Shown here: positions 15,736-24,544 of the stretch, piece after piece | Layout of the letters: each line of letters begins with the position of its first letter | Numbering within the stretch: the stretch's first letter is position 1 | Assembly (NCBI GenBank): GCA_963825635.1 | Contig: CAWGTU010000001.1 | Span: forward strand, 1,054,001 to 1,118,000 | From: JAOUEA01 sp963825635 | GTDB lineage: Bacteria > Actinomycetota > UBA4738 > HRBIN12 | Length of the DNA: 64,000 nucleotides | Direction of reading: 5' to 3' | Position numbers and translations under genes: made by a program | Notes under the pieces: model-generated | Databases searched by the model: none | The model's input: the letters and a program-made list of their open reading frames with translations, nothing else | Told to the model about the DNA's origin: nothing

Positions 15736-16625
15736 CAGACTCGTTCGCCGGCCTCGACCGGGATCAGACCCTGGGGGCGGAAGACGAAGAACAGGCCGAT
15801 GAAGGCGAAGACGACGGCGTCGGTGAGTCCGACGAGATATTCAGGCAGCCATGCCCTGAGAACGACCTCGGTGATACCCAGGACGAAGCCGCCGAGCACA
15901 GCGCCCGACAGGCTGCCCAGACCACCGACGATCGCGGCGAGGATGCCCTTGAGCATCGGAGCCAGACCGACCACGGGGCGAGCCTGTCCGGTGCGCATGA
16001 GGTAGAACACCGCGGCCACGCCGGCGAGGGCCCCCGCCACGATGAAGGCCTGGCGGATCACTCGGTTGCTCCTCACTCCCATCAGTCGAGCGGCGTCGAA
16101 GTCCTCGGCCGCCGCACGCAGCGAGGTCCCGAACATCGTTCGCCGGAGCACGTATGCCGTCACGGCGAGGGAGATCGCCGTCGCGCCGATCGTGACCACA
16201 TCGATGACGCCGACGTTGAGGTCCCCCACCTGCCAGACGCGATCGGCCCACTCCGGTCGCGGGAAGCTCCGAACCGTCGCCCCCGCGTACATCACGAAGA
16301 ACGCTTGCACGACGAAGACCACGCCGAACGAGGTGAGGAGCATCGTGAAGTCCTCGGCGCCACGGACCCATCGAAACGCCACGAACTCGATCACCACGGA
16401 GATGGCGATCGCGCCGAAGAAGATGAGGATCGCCGTGACCCACCAGCTCAACTCCATCTCCACGAGGGACGCATACGCGATGTAGGCGCCGACCGTGACG
16501 GTCTCGCCATGGGCGAAGTTCAAGAGGTGCATCACGCCGAAGATGAGAGCGATCCCGAGCGCAAGCAGGGCGTAGATCGAGCCTCGGCCCAGCCCGTCGA
16601 TGAGGGTCTGAACGAGGTCAGTCAT
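15735..16625 (-). CDS. livH: Liv-type ABC transporter permease (LivH)
   Basis: 296 aa integral membrane protein with about eight to nine helices. Family blocks: 'GLGRGSIYALLALGIALIFGV', 'LLNFAHGETVTVGAYIAY', 'RAAAEDFDAARLMGVRSN' (the cytoplasmic coupling segment), 'LKGILAAIVGGLGSLSGAVL' and 'FFVFRPQGLI'. It pairs with the LivM half of the fused gene to form the channel for branched-chain amino acids or related compounds. ATG 16625 is preferred to the upstream ATG at 16658, because homologues start at 'DLVQTLIDGL' and the ATG overlaps the LivF stop by 8 nt (translational coupling). Confidence 0.9.
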   Translation of the reverse strand: MTDLVQTLIDGLGRGSIYALLALGIALIFGVMHLLNFAHGETVTVGAYIAYASLVEMELSWWVTAILIFFGAIAISVVIEFVAFRWVRGAEDFTMLLTSFGVVFVVQAFFVMYAGATVRSFPRPEWADRVWQVGDLNVGVIDVVTIGATAISLAVTAYVLRRTMFGTSLRAAAEDFDAARLMGVRSNRVIRQAFIVAGALAGVAAVFYLMRTGQARPVVGLAPMLKGILAAIVGGLGSLSGAVLGGFVLGITEVVLRAWLPEYLVGLTDAVVFAFIGLFFVFRPQGLIPVEAGERV

Positions 16626-17340
16626 CGCCTTCGCCCCTCGGTCGGCCAACGAAGACATCGAACAGGTCGTCGCGCTGAAGCAGATCGCTCGCCCGGCCCT
16701 GGGCGACGATCTCGTGGGTCCGAAGGACGTACGCGCGGTCGGCGACCTGGAGGAGCCGAGTCGCGTTCTGCTCGACGACCAAGAGGGTCTTCCCCTCCCG
16801 CCGCAGGCGGTCCACCAGGTCGAAGATGAGATCGACGAGCATCGGAGCCAGGCCGAGGGACGGCTCGTCCATCAAGATGATCCTGGGGTTGCTCATCAGT
16901 GCCCGAGCGACCGCGAGCTGTTGGGCCTCGCCACCCGACAGGAACCCCGCCCTCGTCTCCCACTTCCGTCCCAGAACCGGGAAGAGGTCGACACACTCGT
17001 CCATCAGTTGCGCTCGTTCCTTGGCCCCGACCGAGACTCCGCCGATCTTCAGGTTCTCGGCGACCGACATCTGCGAGAACAATCGCCGGTGCTCCGGGAC
17101 GAGCGCGAGCCCCAGACGCAGCATCGCGTCGGGGCTCGATCCAGCGACGCGCTCCCCGTTCAGATAGATGTCACCTTCGGCAGGTCGGAGGAGACCAGCA
17201 ACCGAGTTGAGGAGGGTGGTCTTGCCTGCTCCGTTGGGGCCGATGAGGCCGACGATCTCCTCGGCCTCGACGGACAGGCTCACACCACGAAGCGCTGCGA
17301 TCGCCCCGTACCGGGTGGTCAGATTGTTGATCTGCAGCAC
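16618..17340 (-). CDS. livF: Liv-type ABC transporter ATPase (LivF)
   Basis: 240 aa cytoplasmic ATPase. Walker A 'GPNGAGKTTLLNSVAG' (~36-50), signature 'SGGEAQQLAVARALMSNP', Walker B 'IILMDEPSLGLAP' and switch 'TLLVVEQNATRLLQVADRAY', all typical of LivF. GTG 17340 lies 23 nt downstream of the binding-protein stop. Together with the LivH and LivM-LivG genes it completes the uptake system. Order (binding protein, LivF, LivH, LivM-G) and the overlaps show a single operon read leftward. Confidence 0.92.
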   Translation of the reverse strand: MLQINNLTTRYGAIAALRGVSLSVEAEEIVGLIGPNGAGKTTLLNSVAGLLRPAEGDIYLNGERVAGSSPDAMLRLGLALVPEHRRLFSQMSVAENLKIGGVSVGAKERAQLMDECVDLFPVLGRKWETRAGFLSGGEAQQLAVARALMSNPRIILMDEPSLGLAPMLVDLIFDLVDRLRREGKTLLVVEQNATRLLQVADRAYVLRTHEIVAQGRASDLLQRDDLFDVFVGRPRGEGDD

Positions 17341-17363
17341 TTCAGGGCACCCAGACGGGACCG

Positions 17364-18602
17364 CTACTCCTGCTCCACCACGAGGGTCACCTCGTCGTCG
17401 ACCATCTGGAGGATGTAGACAGGCTTGTCCGGAACCCCCTCGGTGCCCGCGTACCCGATCGTGCCCGTGATCGCGTCCACGCCGGAGAGACCCGAGATCG
17501 CCTCAGCGATCGCGGCAGGGTCAGCGGAACCCGCAGCGAGGTACCCGCGGACTGCCACGGTGACGGCGTCGGCCGCGAGTGCGGAGAACTCCGGAGCGTC
17601 GCTCGGAGTGCCTGCAGCTTCGAGGGAGTCCAGGAGCGCCTGGAAACGGTTCCCGGGCTCTGCGAACCCGTGGCCCGTCCAGTAGACGCCCTCGTTGTTC
17701 TTGATGTCGGCGGCGCCGCTGGTGCCGAACGCGTCGGCCTCCAGGTACGTGAGTTCCACGTCCCGCTCCTGAATGGCGGCGCGCATCGCATCGAGCTGTG
17801 GCGCAACCATCGCCGCGTACAGAACCTCGCTGCCATCGGCCACGCTGGCCACCTCGTTGGCTTGGGCCGCGAAGTCGACTTGCTCGAACGGCACGTAGCT
17901 CTGGTCGAGCACGACCTCGCCGCCGAGCTCCTCGAACTTCGCGGCGAACGTCTCGGGGTTGTAGCCGAAGTAGGGGCCTTCGGCGGAGAAGGTGATCGCC
18001 CGAGTGAAGCCCTGGTCGATCGCGAACTGCGCGGCCGCCTCGGCCTGCCTGGTGTCGTCGAACGTCGAGAGGAAGCTGAAGATGCTGGGGTCGGGGAGCA
18101 CCGGCTCCGTCGATGACACGAACAGGACCGCGCGGGAGGTGTTCACCGTCTGGAGGATCGGTGTCCCGGTGTCGGCGAAGGGCGGGCCCAGGATGACGTG
18201 CGCACCCGCGTCGATCAGGTCGGTCGTGGCACGCTTCGCGATCTCCGGGTCGCCCTGGACGTCCTCGACGACGAGCTCCACCGGAGTGCCGTCGACCCCA
18301 CCCGAGCAGTTGATCAGATCGATGTAGTGAGCTGCCGCGTCGGAGCCCGGCTTGTCGGCGAACGCACCGACCTCTGAGAGGTCGGCCGCGTATCCGATGA
18401 TCAGCGGGTCACCCTCAGGTGTCGGCTCGCAGGCATCGAGGTCGGCGGCGAGCACCGCGTCGACATCGAACTGCCCCCCGGTCGCCGGCGCGTCGGCTGC
18501 CCCGTCCGTCGGTTCACCGGTTTCCTCGGAGCTGCTACATGCGGCGGCGATCAGTGCGAGCACCGCCACGGACACGACGACGAACGACCTCGTTACCCTC
18601 AC
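17364..18602 (-). CDS. ABC transporter substrate-binding lipoprotein (Liv/HAAT type)
   Basis: 412 aa. Lipoprotein signal with lipobox 'LIAAAC' and Cys22, then a Ser/Glu/Thr-rich linker and a type 1 periplasmic-binding fold ('PLIIGYAADLSEVGAFADKPG', 'DPEIAKRATTDLIDAGAHVIL', 'GYAGTEGVPDKPVYILQMVD'). It captures the ligand outside the membrane and delivers it to the permease. Ligands of such proteins range from branched-chain amino acids to amides and aromatic acids; the adjoining aromatic catabolic genes make an aromatic ligand worth testing. GTG 18602 has AGGAGGT five bases upstream; longer frames to 18737 lack a signal peptide. First gene of the operon. Confidence 0.9.
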   Translation of the reverse strand: MRVTRSFVVVSVAVLALIAAACSSSEETGEPTDGAADAPATGGQFDVDAVLAADLDACEPTPEGDPLIIGYAADLSEVGAFADKPGSDAAAHYIDLINCSGGVDGTPVELVVEDVQGDPEIAKRATTDLIDAGAHVILGPPFADTGTPILQTVNTSRAVLFVSSTEPVLPDPSIFSFLSTFDDTRQAEAAAQFAIDQGFTRAITFSAEGPYFGYNPETFAAKFEELGGEVVLDQSYVPFEQVDFAAQANEVASVADGSEVLYAAMVAPQLDAMRAAIQERDVELTYLEADAFGTSGAADIKNNEGVYWTGHGFAEPGNRFQALLDSLEAAGTPSDAPEFSALAADAVTVAVRGYLAAGSADPAAIAEAISGLSGVDAITGTIGYAGTEGVPDKPVYILQMVDDEVTLVVEQE

Positions 18603-18905
18603 CTCGGACCTCCTAGGCCTGGTCGATGAACGGGGCGGAGGCGGGCCGCGGTCGCGCGATTGGACGGGCCCATCCGGGAGATGTCTCCCGTCGAGCCTCC
18701 GGTCGTGGTCGGTGCCCGACCTACCCGGTTCGGGCACCTCGGTCGACGGAGTTCCTTCGCGATGCCCGTACCTCCTGGAGCGTGGATGCTGACGACGACC
18801 TCGATCGTGCGGCCGCGCGGTACCGGATGCTACGCACAGCCGTGCGATGGGCGCAAGCTAACGTCTTCCGTGCCGACGGAGAGCGCGCCGCATACCATCG
18901 TGTTC
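18603..18905. promoter_or_regulatory. Divergent intergenic region with two palindromes
   Basis: About 300 bp without a gene, separating the leftward Liv operon from the rightward decarboxylase gene. It holds two inverted repeats: CGGGAGA-TG-TCTCCCG (18675-18690) and GGTGCCCGA, 10 bases, TCGGGCACC (18711-18738). Both are perfect. They lie centrally, where a regulator could control both directions. TACCAT at 18893-18898, seven bases before GTG 18906, is the probable -10 box for the decarboxylase. No convincing -35 is seen for either direction. Confidence 0.5.
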
Positions 18906-20336
18906 GTGATCGCATCGGAACGCCCGCTGCGGCTCGATGCGCCTCGCGAGGAGGCGCTCGAGCACGCGGCGCGCCTGGTCGCCGAGGCCTGGCGCAGCTT
19001 CGACAGCTTCCGGCCCGAGGAGCCGGCGCTCGACGAACGCGTGCGCCGGCTGCTGGAGCGCGCCCTCCCCGATGAGGCCTCGCCCGTCCACGACGCGCTC
19101 GACGACGCCGCGCGCATCCTCGACGAGTCGATCGCCCAGGCGCGGCCGCGCTACTTCGCGTTCATCGGCTCGAGCGGGCTCGAGATCGGCACCCTCGGCG
19201 ACCTCCTCGCGCATTCCTACGACATCAACCTCGCGGTCGACGCCCGGGCCGCGACGCAGATCGAGGACCAGGCGGTGCGGTGGGTCTCGGAGTTCGTCGG
19301 CTTCCCGATGTCTGCCGGCGCGTTCACGAGCGGCGGCACCGTGAGCAACGTGACCGCGATAGCGGCCGCGCGGGAGCGAGCGGTGCCCGGAAGCCGCCAC
19401 GCCGGGCTGGGTGCGAGGCGCACGGCGGTCTACTGCTCCCAGGAGGTGCACTACTCGGTCACCAGGGCCGTGGAGCTGCTCGGCATCGGATCGGACAACC
19501 TGCGGGCGATCGAGACCGACGGGCTGCGGCGCATGCGGCCCGAGGCGCTCGACGATGCGATCGCGCACGACCTGGCCGAGGGCGTGATCCCGGTGGCCGT
19601 GGTCGCGACGGCCGGCACGACGCTCACGGGAGGGATCGATCCCCTCGACGCGGTGGCCGAGGTATGCGAGGCGCGAGGGGTCTGGATGCACGTCGACGGC
19701 GCCTACGGCCTGCCGGCGGCGTCGGTCTCATCGAGGCGCGAGATGTTCACGGGGCTCGACCGCGCCGACTCGTGCTCGATCGACGCGCACAAGTGGCTCT
19801 ACCTGCCGAAGGCGTGCGGCGTCGTGCTCGTGCGCGACGACGAGGCGCTCGCGAGCGCATTCAGCCACGAGCAGGGCTACCTGCCGCACCAGCTGCACGA
19901 GCTGCATGCGGCCGACATCACGCTGGAGTACTCCCGGCCGTTCCGGGCGCTGAAGCTCTGGCTCGCGTTCCGGGCGCACGGCGCCGCCCAGTTCCGCGAG
20001 GCGATCGAGCGCAACCTGGCCGAGGCCGACCTGCTGTATCGGCGCGCGCAGCACACCGAGGACTTCGAGGTCATGGAGGCGCCGCCGCAGCTCTCGATCG
20101 TGCCGATCCGCCATGTACCGCGGGGCGTCGCCGACGTGAACGCCCACAACCAGGCGTTGGCGGATGCGATCCAGGCCGACGGCCGCGCCTACCTCGCACC
20201 GGCCCTGATCGACGGCGAGGTGTGGCTGCGTCCTTGCTTCGTGAACTTCCGAACGACCGAGGAGGACGTCGTGGCGCTGCTCGACGTCGCGCGCGAGCTC
20301 GGCGACCGGCTCGCGCGCACGGGGAGCGCGGCGTGA
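18906..20336 (+). CDS. Pyridoxal-dependent decarboxylase, aromatic-L-amino-acid decarboxylase type
   Basis: 476 aa, group II PLP decarboxylase. Visible: 'RPRYFAFIGSSGLEIGTLGD', 'AGAFTSGGTVSNVTAIAAAR' (PLP phosphate and ring contacts), 'EVHYSVTRAVELLGIG', 'VVATAGTTLTGGIDPLDAV', 'WMHVDGAYGLPA' (Asp to the PLP nitrogen) and the Schiff-base lysine in 'SIDAHKWLYLP' (~K295). It should release CO2 from an aromatic amino acid, giving an amine such as tyramine or tryptamine, or act on a related substrate. GTG 18906 is selected by TACCAT seven bases upstream (leaderless type); GTG 18900 is the alternative. The stop overlaps the MarR gene (GTGA), so the regulator is coupled to the enzyme. Confidence 0.85.
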   Translation: MIASERPLRLDAPREEALEHAARLVAEAWRSFDSFRPEEPALDERVRRLLERALPDEASPVHDALDDAARILDESIAQARPRYFAFIGSSGLEIGTLGDLLAHSYDINLAVDARAATQIEDQAVRWVSEFVGFPMSAGAFTSGGTVSNVTAIAAARERAVPGSRHAGLGARRTAVYCSQEVHYSVTRAVELLGIGSDNLRAIETDGLRRMRPEALDDAIAHDLAEGVIPVAVVATAGTTLTGGIDPLDAVAEVCEARGVWMHVDGAYGLPAASVSSRREMFTGLDRADSCSIDAHKWLYLPKACGVVLVRDDEALASAFSHEQGYLPHQLHELHAADITLEYSRPFRALKLWLAFRAHGAAQFREAIERNLAEADLLYRRAQHTEDFEVMEAPPQLSIVPIRHVPRGVADVNAHNQALADAIQADGRAYLAPALIDGEVWLRPCFVNFRTTEEDVVALLDVARELGDRLARTGSAA

Positions 20337-20890
20337 ACGACGCGCCGCGTCCCGGCGACCCTCATCTGCCCGGCGAGGACGGCCTGCTGCCCGCCGAGCG
20401 CAAGGTGCAGGAGGAGCTCGCTCACCTGCCGCTCGACTTCCGGGCGATGTGGGCGATCTCGAACCTGTTCCGTAGCTCCGCCGCGATCCGTCGGTACATG
20501 GAGGCCAGGGTGCTCTCGCCCGACCGGCTGAGCTGGACCTCGTTCGTCGGGCTCTGGGTGCTGTGGGTCTGGGGTGAGATGGAGGCCCGCGAGTTCGCCG
20601 CCGCCGTCGGTATCAGCCGGCCGACGGCGACCGGCGTGATGACGACGCTCGAGTCCCGTGGGTTCGTCACCCGCCGCAAGGACCCGAAGGACGGTCGCAT
20701 GGTGATCGTCGAGCTCACCGCGGTGGGCCGCGCCACGATCGAGGACCTCTTCCCGAAGTTCAACGCCGAGGAATCCGTGGTCGCCGCTCACCTGGACCCT
20801 CAGCAGCAGGACGACCTCGCGGCGATGCTCCGATCGTTGCTACGAGCCGTGGCGCCGGCGTCGACGGAGGACCCGGGACCGGTAGTCTGA
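20333..20890 (+). CDS. MarR-family transcriptional regulator
   Basis: 185 aa. A winged helix-turn-helix of MarR type spans about residues 60-140: 'LSWTSFVGLWVLWVWGEMEA', recognition helix 'AAAVGISRPTATGVMTTLES' and wing 'GFVTRRKDPKDGRMVIVELT', then the dimerisation helix. MarR proteins are ligand-responsive repressors, often controlled by aromatic compounds. GTG 20333 overlaps the decarboxylase stop. Likely targets are its own operon and nearby divergent promoters such as 18603-18905 (inference). The last codon and stop lie inside the palindrome at 20881-20901. Confidence 0.87.
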   Translation: MNDAPRPGDPHLPGEDGLLPAERKVQEELAHLPLDFRAMWAISNLFRSSAAIRRYMEARVLSPDRLSWTSFVGLWVLWVWGEMEAREFAAAVGISRPTATGVMTTLESRGFVTRRKDPKDGRMVIVELTAVGRATIEDLFPKFNAEESVVAAHLDPQQQDDLAAMLRSLLRAVAPASTEDPGPVV

Positions 20891-20901
20891 ATCAGACTAC
20901 C
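20881..20901. terminator. Perfect palindrome containing both stop codons of convergent genes
   Basis: GGTAGTCTGA-A-TCAGACTACC, 10-bp arms around one base. The TGA of the MarR gene is bases 20888-20890, and the TAG of the luciferase-like gene, read on the other strand, is 20897-20899. It may act as a bidirectional terminator without a U-tract. A regulator-binding role is an alternative, since it lies at the end of a MarR gene. Confidence 0.5.
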
Positions 20902-21832
20902 GATGGACGCGAGCCGCGACGCCGTCGACGATGCGCACCAGGAGTTCCGGGATCTCGCTCGGATCGTCGGTGAACTGGCTCGGCTTGATGCAGATCGTGG
21001 TGAACCCCCGTGCCACCTGCTCGGGGATCTGGTCGAGCGCTCCGTCGAGGGAAGCGGGGTGGGTCGAGTCGGGGAACGCACCCCTCGTGCCGCCCACCAT
21101 CTCGACGTCCGCGATGTCGCGCCCGGCCGCGGTCATCGCGGCGGCGAGCCGCTCGAGATCGTCCTTGCTCGCGCGTCCGAGCGGGTTGAATCCGTGGCCG
21201 TGCTCGACCAACCGCCGCACGAGCCGATCGTGCAGGTGCTGACCGCCGAACCACAGTCGCGGTCCGTCGACCCGATACGCCTTCGGCTCGAGCCAGACGT
21301 CGTCGAACGCGTAGTGCGTCCCGTGGAAGCTCGCGGGAGAGTCGCGCCAGAGCAGCGCCCACGCGGCGAGGTGCTCGTCCAGGCGCTCGCCACGGGTCTC
21401 GAACGCCACGCCGAGCGCCTCGTACTCGGCGCGATGCCAACTCACGGTGGGCTGCACCACCAGCCGGCCGCGCGAGAGCAGGTCGAGGGTGGCGAGCTCC
21501 TTCGCGATCTGCAGCGGATGGCGGAGTGGCGGGATCACCGCGCTCGCGATCAGGCGCAGACGGGTCGTGACCGACGCGATCGCGGCGAGCAGTAGCAACG
21601 ACGAAGGCCACGGGGTCGACGGGTCCTGGTTCCCGGGCAGGGCGTAGTCGCGCGGATTCTCGGGCACCCCCTCGGCGTCGGCTCCTCGGCCGAGCACGAT
21701 GTGCTCGCTCACCATCACGCCGTCGAACCCGGCATTCTCGGCTTCGACGGCGACGCTGACCAGCGCGTGCAGGTCGCGAGCAGGCACCAACGTGTGGTTC
21801 TCGCTCAGCACCAGGACGAGGCGCGGGGTCAC
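20897..21832 (-). CDS. LLM-class (luciferase-like) flavin or F420-dependent monooxygenase
   Basis: 311 aa TIM-barrel of the bacterial luciferase superfamily. Features: 'AGFDGVMVSEHIVLGRG' (early barrel strands and cofactor-side His), 'ASVTTRLRLIASAVIPPLRHP', 'ELATLDLLSRGRLVVQPTVS' and 'RLDEHLAAWALLWRD'. The family uses reduced FMN or F420; an fbiD/cofC gene at 48151 shows that F420 is made here, so an F420-dependent reaction is plausible. Start GTG 21832, six bases after the P450 stop, so it is in the same transcript. Substrate unknown; it probably acts with the P450 and dehydrogenases of this cluster. Confidence 0.83.
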   Translation of the reverse strand: MTPRLVLVLSENHTLVPARDLHALVSVAVEAENAGFDGVMVSEHIVLGRGADAEGVPENPRDYALPGNQDPSTPWPSSLLLLAAIASVTTRLRLIASAVIPPLRHPLQIAKELATLDLLSRGRLVVQPTVSWHRAEYEALGVAFETRGERLDEHLAAWALLWRDSPASFHGTHYAFDDVWLEPKAYRVDGPRLWFGGQHLHDRLVRRLVEHGHGFNPLGRASKDDLERLAAAMTAAGRDIADVEMVGGTRGAFPDSTHPASLDGALDQIPEQVARGFTTICIKPSQFTDDPSEIPELLVRIVDGVAARVHR

Positions 21833-21838
21833 CGAGCG

Positions 21839-23086
21839 CTACTTCGTGCTCACCCGAACCGGCATGCGCTTGATGCCGTTCACGAAGTTCGAGCGGATGC
21901 GCTCGACGGGCCCCGTGAGCTCGATCGTGTCGAGGCGGGGGATCAGCTCCTGGAACAGGATCTTCGTCTCGAGCCGCGCGAGGTGCGCCCCCAGGCAGAA
22001 GTGGGGTCCCCCGGGCCCGAACGTCACGTGGTCGTTGGGCGTCCTCGTGACGTCGAACGTGTAGGGGTCGGGGAACATCTCGGGGTCGCGGTTGGCGCTG
22101 ATGTACCAGGTGACGACCTTGTCGCCCGCCGCGATCGACTGACCGTGCAACTCCGCGTCGCGGGTGGCGGTGCGCCGGAAGTGGAGCACCGGGGTGGCCC
22201 ACCGCAGGATCTCCTCCGTGGCGTTCGGGATCAGCGCCGGCTGTTCCCGCAGCAGCTCGAGCTGCTCCGGATGCTGCATGAGGGCCAGCATGCCGTGGCT
22301 GATCGTGTGCCGCGTGGTCTCGTTGCCCGCGATCATCAGCACGCCGAAGTAGTTGTGGAACTCGCGCTCGTTCAGCACCCCTTCGCTCTGCGCGACCGTG
22401 AGGGCCTGCAGCACGTCGTCGGCAGGCTCGGCCAGTCGCTGGTCGCGCTGGCGGTCGGCGTACTCGAAGACCTTCAGGGCCGTGGGGGAGCGGAACGGCA
22501 GCAGCCGGTAGGCCTCGGTGTCGACCTTGTCGACCACGGCAGCCGAGAGGTCGGGGTCCTGGTTCGCGATCATGCTGTCGCCCCACGCGATCAGCTGCGG
22601 GGCGTCTTCCTGCGGAACGGTGAAGATCGAGCAGAGGAAGCGGATCGGCAGGTCGCGGCTGATCTCGCTCACGAAGTCGAACTCACCCGTGGGCAGGGCG
22701 TCGTCGAGCACGGAGCGGGCGACGTCGCGGATCCAGTCCTCGTACTGGCCGACGCCGCGGGCGCTGAAACGCTTCGAGCAGATCTTGCGCAGCTCGGTGT
22801 GCCGGGGTGGGTCGGTCTCGAGCATCGACTTGCGCACCTCGAGCTGTTCGTCGTCGAGCTCCTCGAGGGCGACGGCGCCGAGCTCCGACGAGTAGGTCTG
22901 CCAGTCCATGTGCACGTTCGTGAGGTCCTCGTAGCGGGTGACGGCCCAGAAACCCTGGTTCGGTGAGGGCTCCGGGTGCCAGACCACGGGATGGTCCTCG
23001 CGCAGGTGGTCGAACCACTCGAAGGGAACCCGCTCGACGTAGTTGTCGGGGTTGACCAGGTCGATGTCGCCCAGCGTGTCGCCCAT
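21839..23086 (-). CDS. Cytochrome P450
   Basis: 415 aa, soluble bacterial class I P450. I-helix 'AGNETTRHTISHG' (~250), K-helix ExxR in 'EEILRWATPV', heme loop 'FGPGGPHFCLGAHLAR' with the thiolate Cys near residue 363. The N-terminal 'IDLVNPDNYVERVPFEWFDH' and 'DPPRHTELRKICSKRFS' resemble actinobacterial CYP125/CYP124-like sterol, steroid or alkyl-chain hydroxylases, but substrate cannot be deduced. No ferredoxin gene adjoins. ATG 23086 follows GGGAGAG; an in-frame extension to 23239 is low-complexity and covers the regulatory element at 23131-23162, so it is rejected. Confidence 0.92.
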   Translation of the reverse strand: MGDTLGDIDLVNPDNYVERVPFEWFDHLREDHPVVWHPEPSPNQGFWAVTRYEDLTNVHMDWQTYSSELGAVALEELDDEQLEVRKSMLETDPPRHTELRKICSKRFSARGVGQYEDWIRDVARSVLDDALPTGEFDFVSEISRDLPIRFLCSIFTVPQEDAPQLIAWGDSMIANQDPDLSAAVVDKVDTEAYRLLPFRSPTALKVFEYADRQRDQRLAEPADDVLQALTVAQSEGVLNEREFHNYFGVLMIAGNETTRHTISHGMLALMQHPEQLELLREQPALIPNATEEILRWATPVLHFRRTATRDAELHGQSIAAGDKVVTWYISANRDPEMFPDPYTFDVTRTPNDHVTFGPGGPHFCLGAHLARLETKILFQELIPRLDTIELTGPVERIRSNFVNGIKRMPVRVSTK

Positions 23087-23130
23087 GCGGTCGGCTCTCC
23101 CTCGTACGGCAGATGGCGGTGCGCGGCGCA

Positions 23131-23162
23131 GGTATTTTGCCCCCGAACGACCTTGGGGGCAA
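23131..23162 (-). promoter_or_regulatory. Shared 22-bp motif and inverted repeat upstream of the P450 gene
   Basis: Read on the minus strand, 23152-23131 is GGTCGTTCGGG, two bases, CAAAATACC; 20 of 22 positions match the site at 27511-27532. Overlapping it is an inverted repeat TTGCCCCC, 10 bases, GGGGGCAA (23137-23162). It lies 45 bp before the P450 ATG and 8 bp after the GS-like gene, in the only sizeable gap of the cluster, so it may drive or regulate P450 and LLM separately, or terminate the upstream part. Confidence 0.5.
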
Positions 23163-23169
23163 CTCGGCC

Positions 23170-24544
23170 TCAGATCACCTCGAAGTAGCGGCGCCGTTCC
23201 CATTCGGTGACGACGTCGGCGGCGAGGAACCGCTCCCACTCCCAGCGGCCCGCCTCCGCGTAGTGCTCGACGACCGCCGGCCCGAACGTCTCTCGTGCCC
23301 AGGCGCTGTCGCGGAACGCCGCCGTCGCCTCACCGAGATGTGCGGGAAGCGGCGGGACCTCGCGCTCCCACTCCTCCCCGACGAGGGGCTCGCCCGGATC
23401 CGCGCCGTTGGCGATGCCGTCGCTCACCGACGCGAGCAGCCCCCCGATCGCGAGGTAGGGGTTCACGTCGGCGCCGGGCACCCGCCACTCGAGCCTGGTC
23501 GACGGGGGTTCCTCGACCAGGACGCGGCACGAGACCATGCGGCTGTCGTAGCCCCAGCTGAGTCCGTTGCCGGAGAACTCGCCCCCCGCGATGCGCCGGA
23601 ACGAGTTCACGGTCGGCGCGTACCACAGCATCAGCTCGGGGGCGCGAGCGAGCAGGCCGCCGACGGCGGCGCGCAGCGGCGCCGCGAGCACCTCGCCACT
23701 CGAGCCGTCGCCGAACGGATAGGCCCCACGCCCGTCGACGAGCGAGAGATGCAGGTGGCAGGAGGAACCGGTCGTGTCGGGGAACGGTTTCGCCATGAAC
23801 GTGGCCGCCATGCCGTTCGCGGCGGCGAGGTCACGCATCGCGAGCTTGAACAGGATGTGCCGGTCGGCCATCTCGAGCGCCTGCCGGTACTCGAGGTTGA
23901 TCTCCCACTGACCGAGCCCCCACTCGACCTGGCTCGTCCACGGGCCGAGGTTCGAGTCCACGAGCGCCTGGCGGGCCGGCCCGAAGAAGGCCTCGTGCTG
24001 ATCGCCCGCCTGCACCGTGTAGTCCGCCCGCGCGATCGTGGTCGGGACGAGCGTCTCGTACCCGTTCGTGCGGCCGTCGTCGTAGGTGCCCCGGTACAAC
24101 GAGAACTCGAGCTCGCTCGCGACCTGCGGGGTCTGACCCTCGGCCTCGAACCGTTCGACCTGACGACGCAGGATCGTGCGAGGTGCGACCTCGACGAGCG
24201 CGTCTCCGCCCATCTCCACGAAGTCGGCGACGCAGATCGCCGTGGCGTCGAGCCACGCCGCGGGACGCAACGTGTCGAGGTCGGGAACGAGGCGCACGTC
24301 GTGCCATCCGGTGTGGTGGCCGGTGTAGGCCTGGCGCTGGCCCGGGCCATTGGTCGATGTCCCACCCCAGCACGCACGACGACAGCGGCACACCGTCGTG
24401 CATCAGCCTGTGGAACACGTCGACGGGGAAGCGTTTGCCGACGAGCCGTCCGGTAACGTCGGCCGAGGTCACGATCACGGTGCGGATGCCCGCGTCGGTG
24501 AGGTGATCGGCCCGGAGCGCCGGAGCGGTCCTGGGCGTCGTCAT
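23170..24544 (-). CDS. Glutamine synthetase-like protein (gamma-glutamyl ligase type), frame-shifted
   Basis: The protein is split between two frames. Residues ~1-70 ('LTDAGIRTVIVTSADVTGRL', 'FHRLMHDGVPLSSCVLGWDI') are read from ATG 24544; the remainder ('AYTGHHTGWHDVRLVPDLDT' onward) is in the +1 frame and runs to 23170. One extra base near 24330 restores a continuous family sequence. The catalytic part has 'SELEFSLYRGTYDDG', 'GSSCHLHLSLVDG' (metal and ATP His/Glu), 'NSFRRIAGGEFSGNGLSWGY' and 'RLEWRVPGADVNPYLAIGG'. It belongs with PuuA-type ligases, which attach glutamate to amines, rather than with GlnA. ATG overlaps the SDR stop (ATGA). Whether the shift is real or a sequence error is open. 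Confidence 0.75.
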
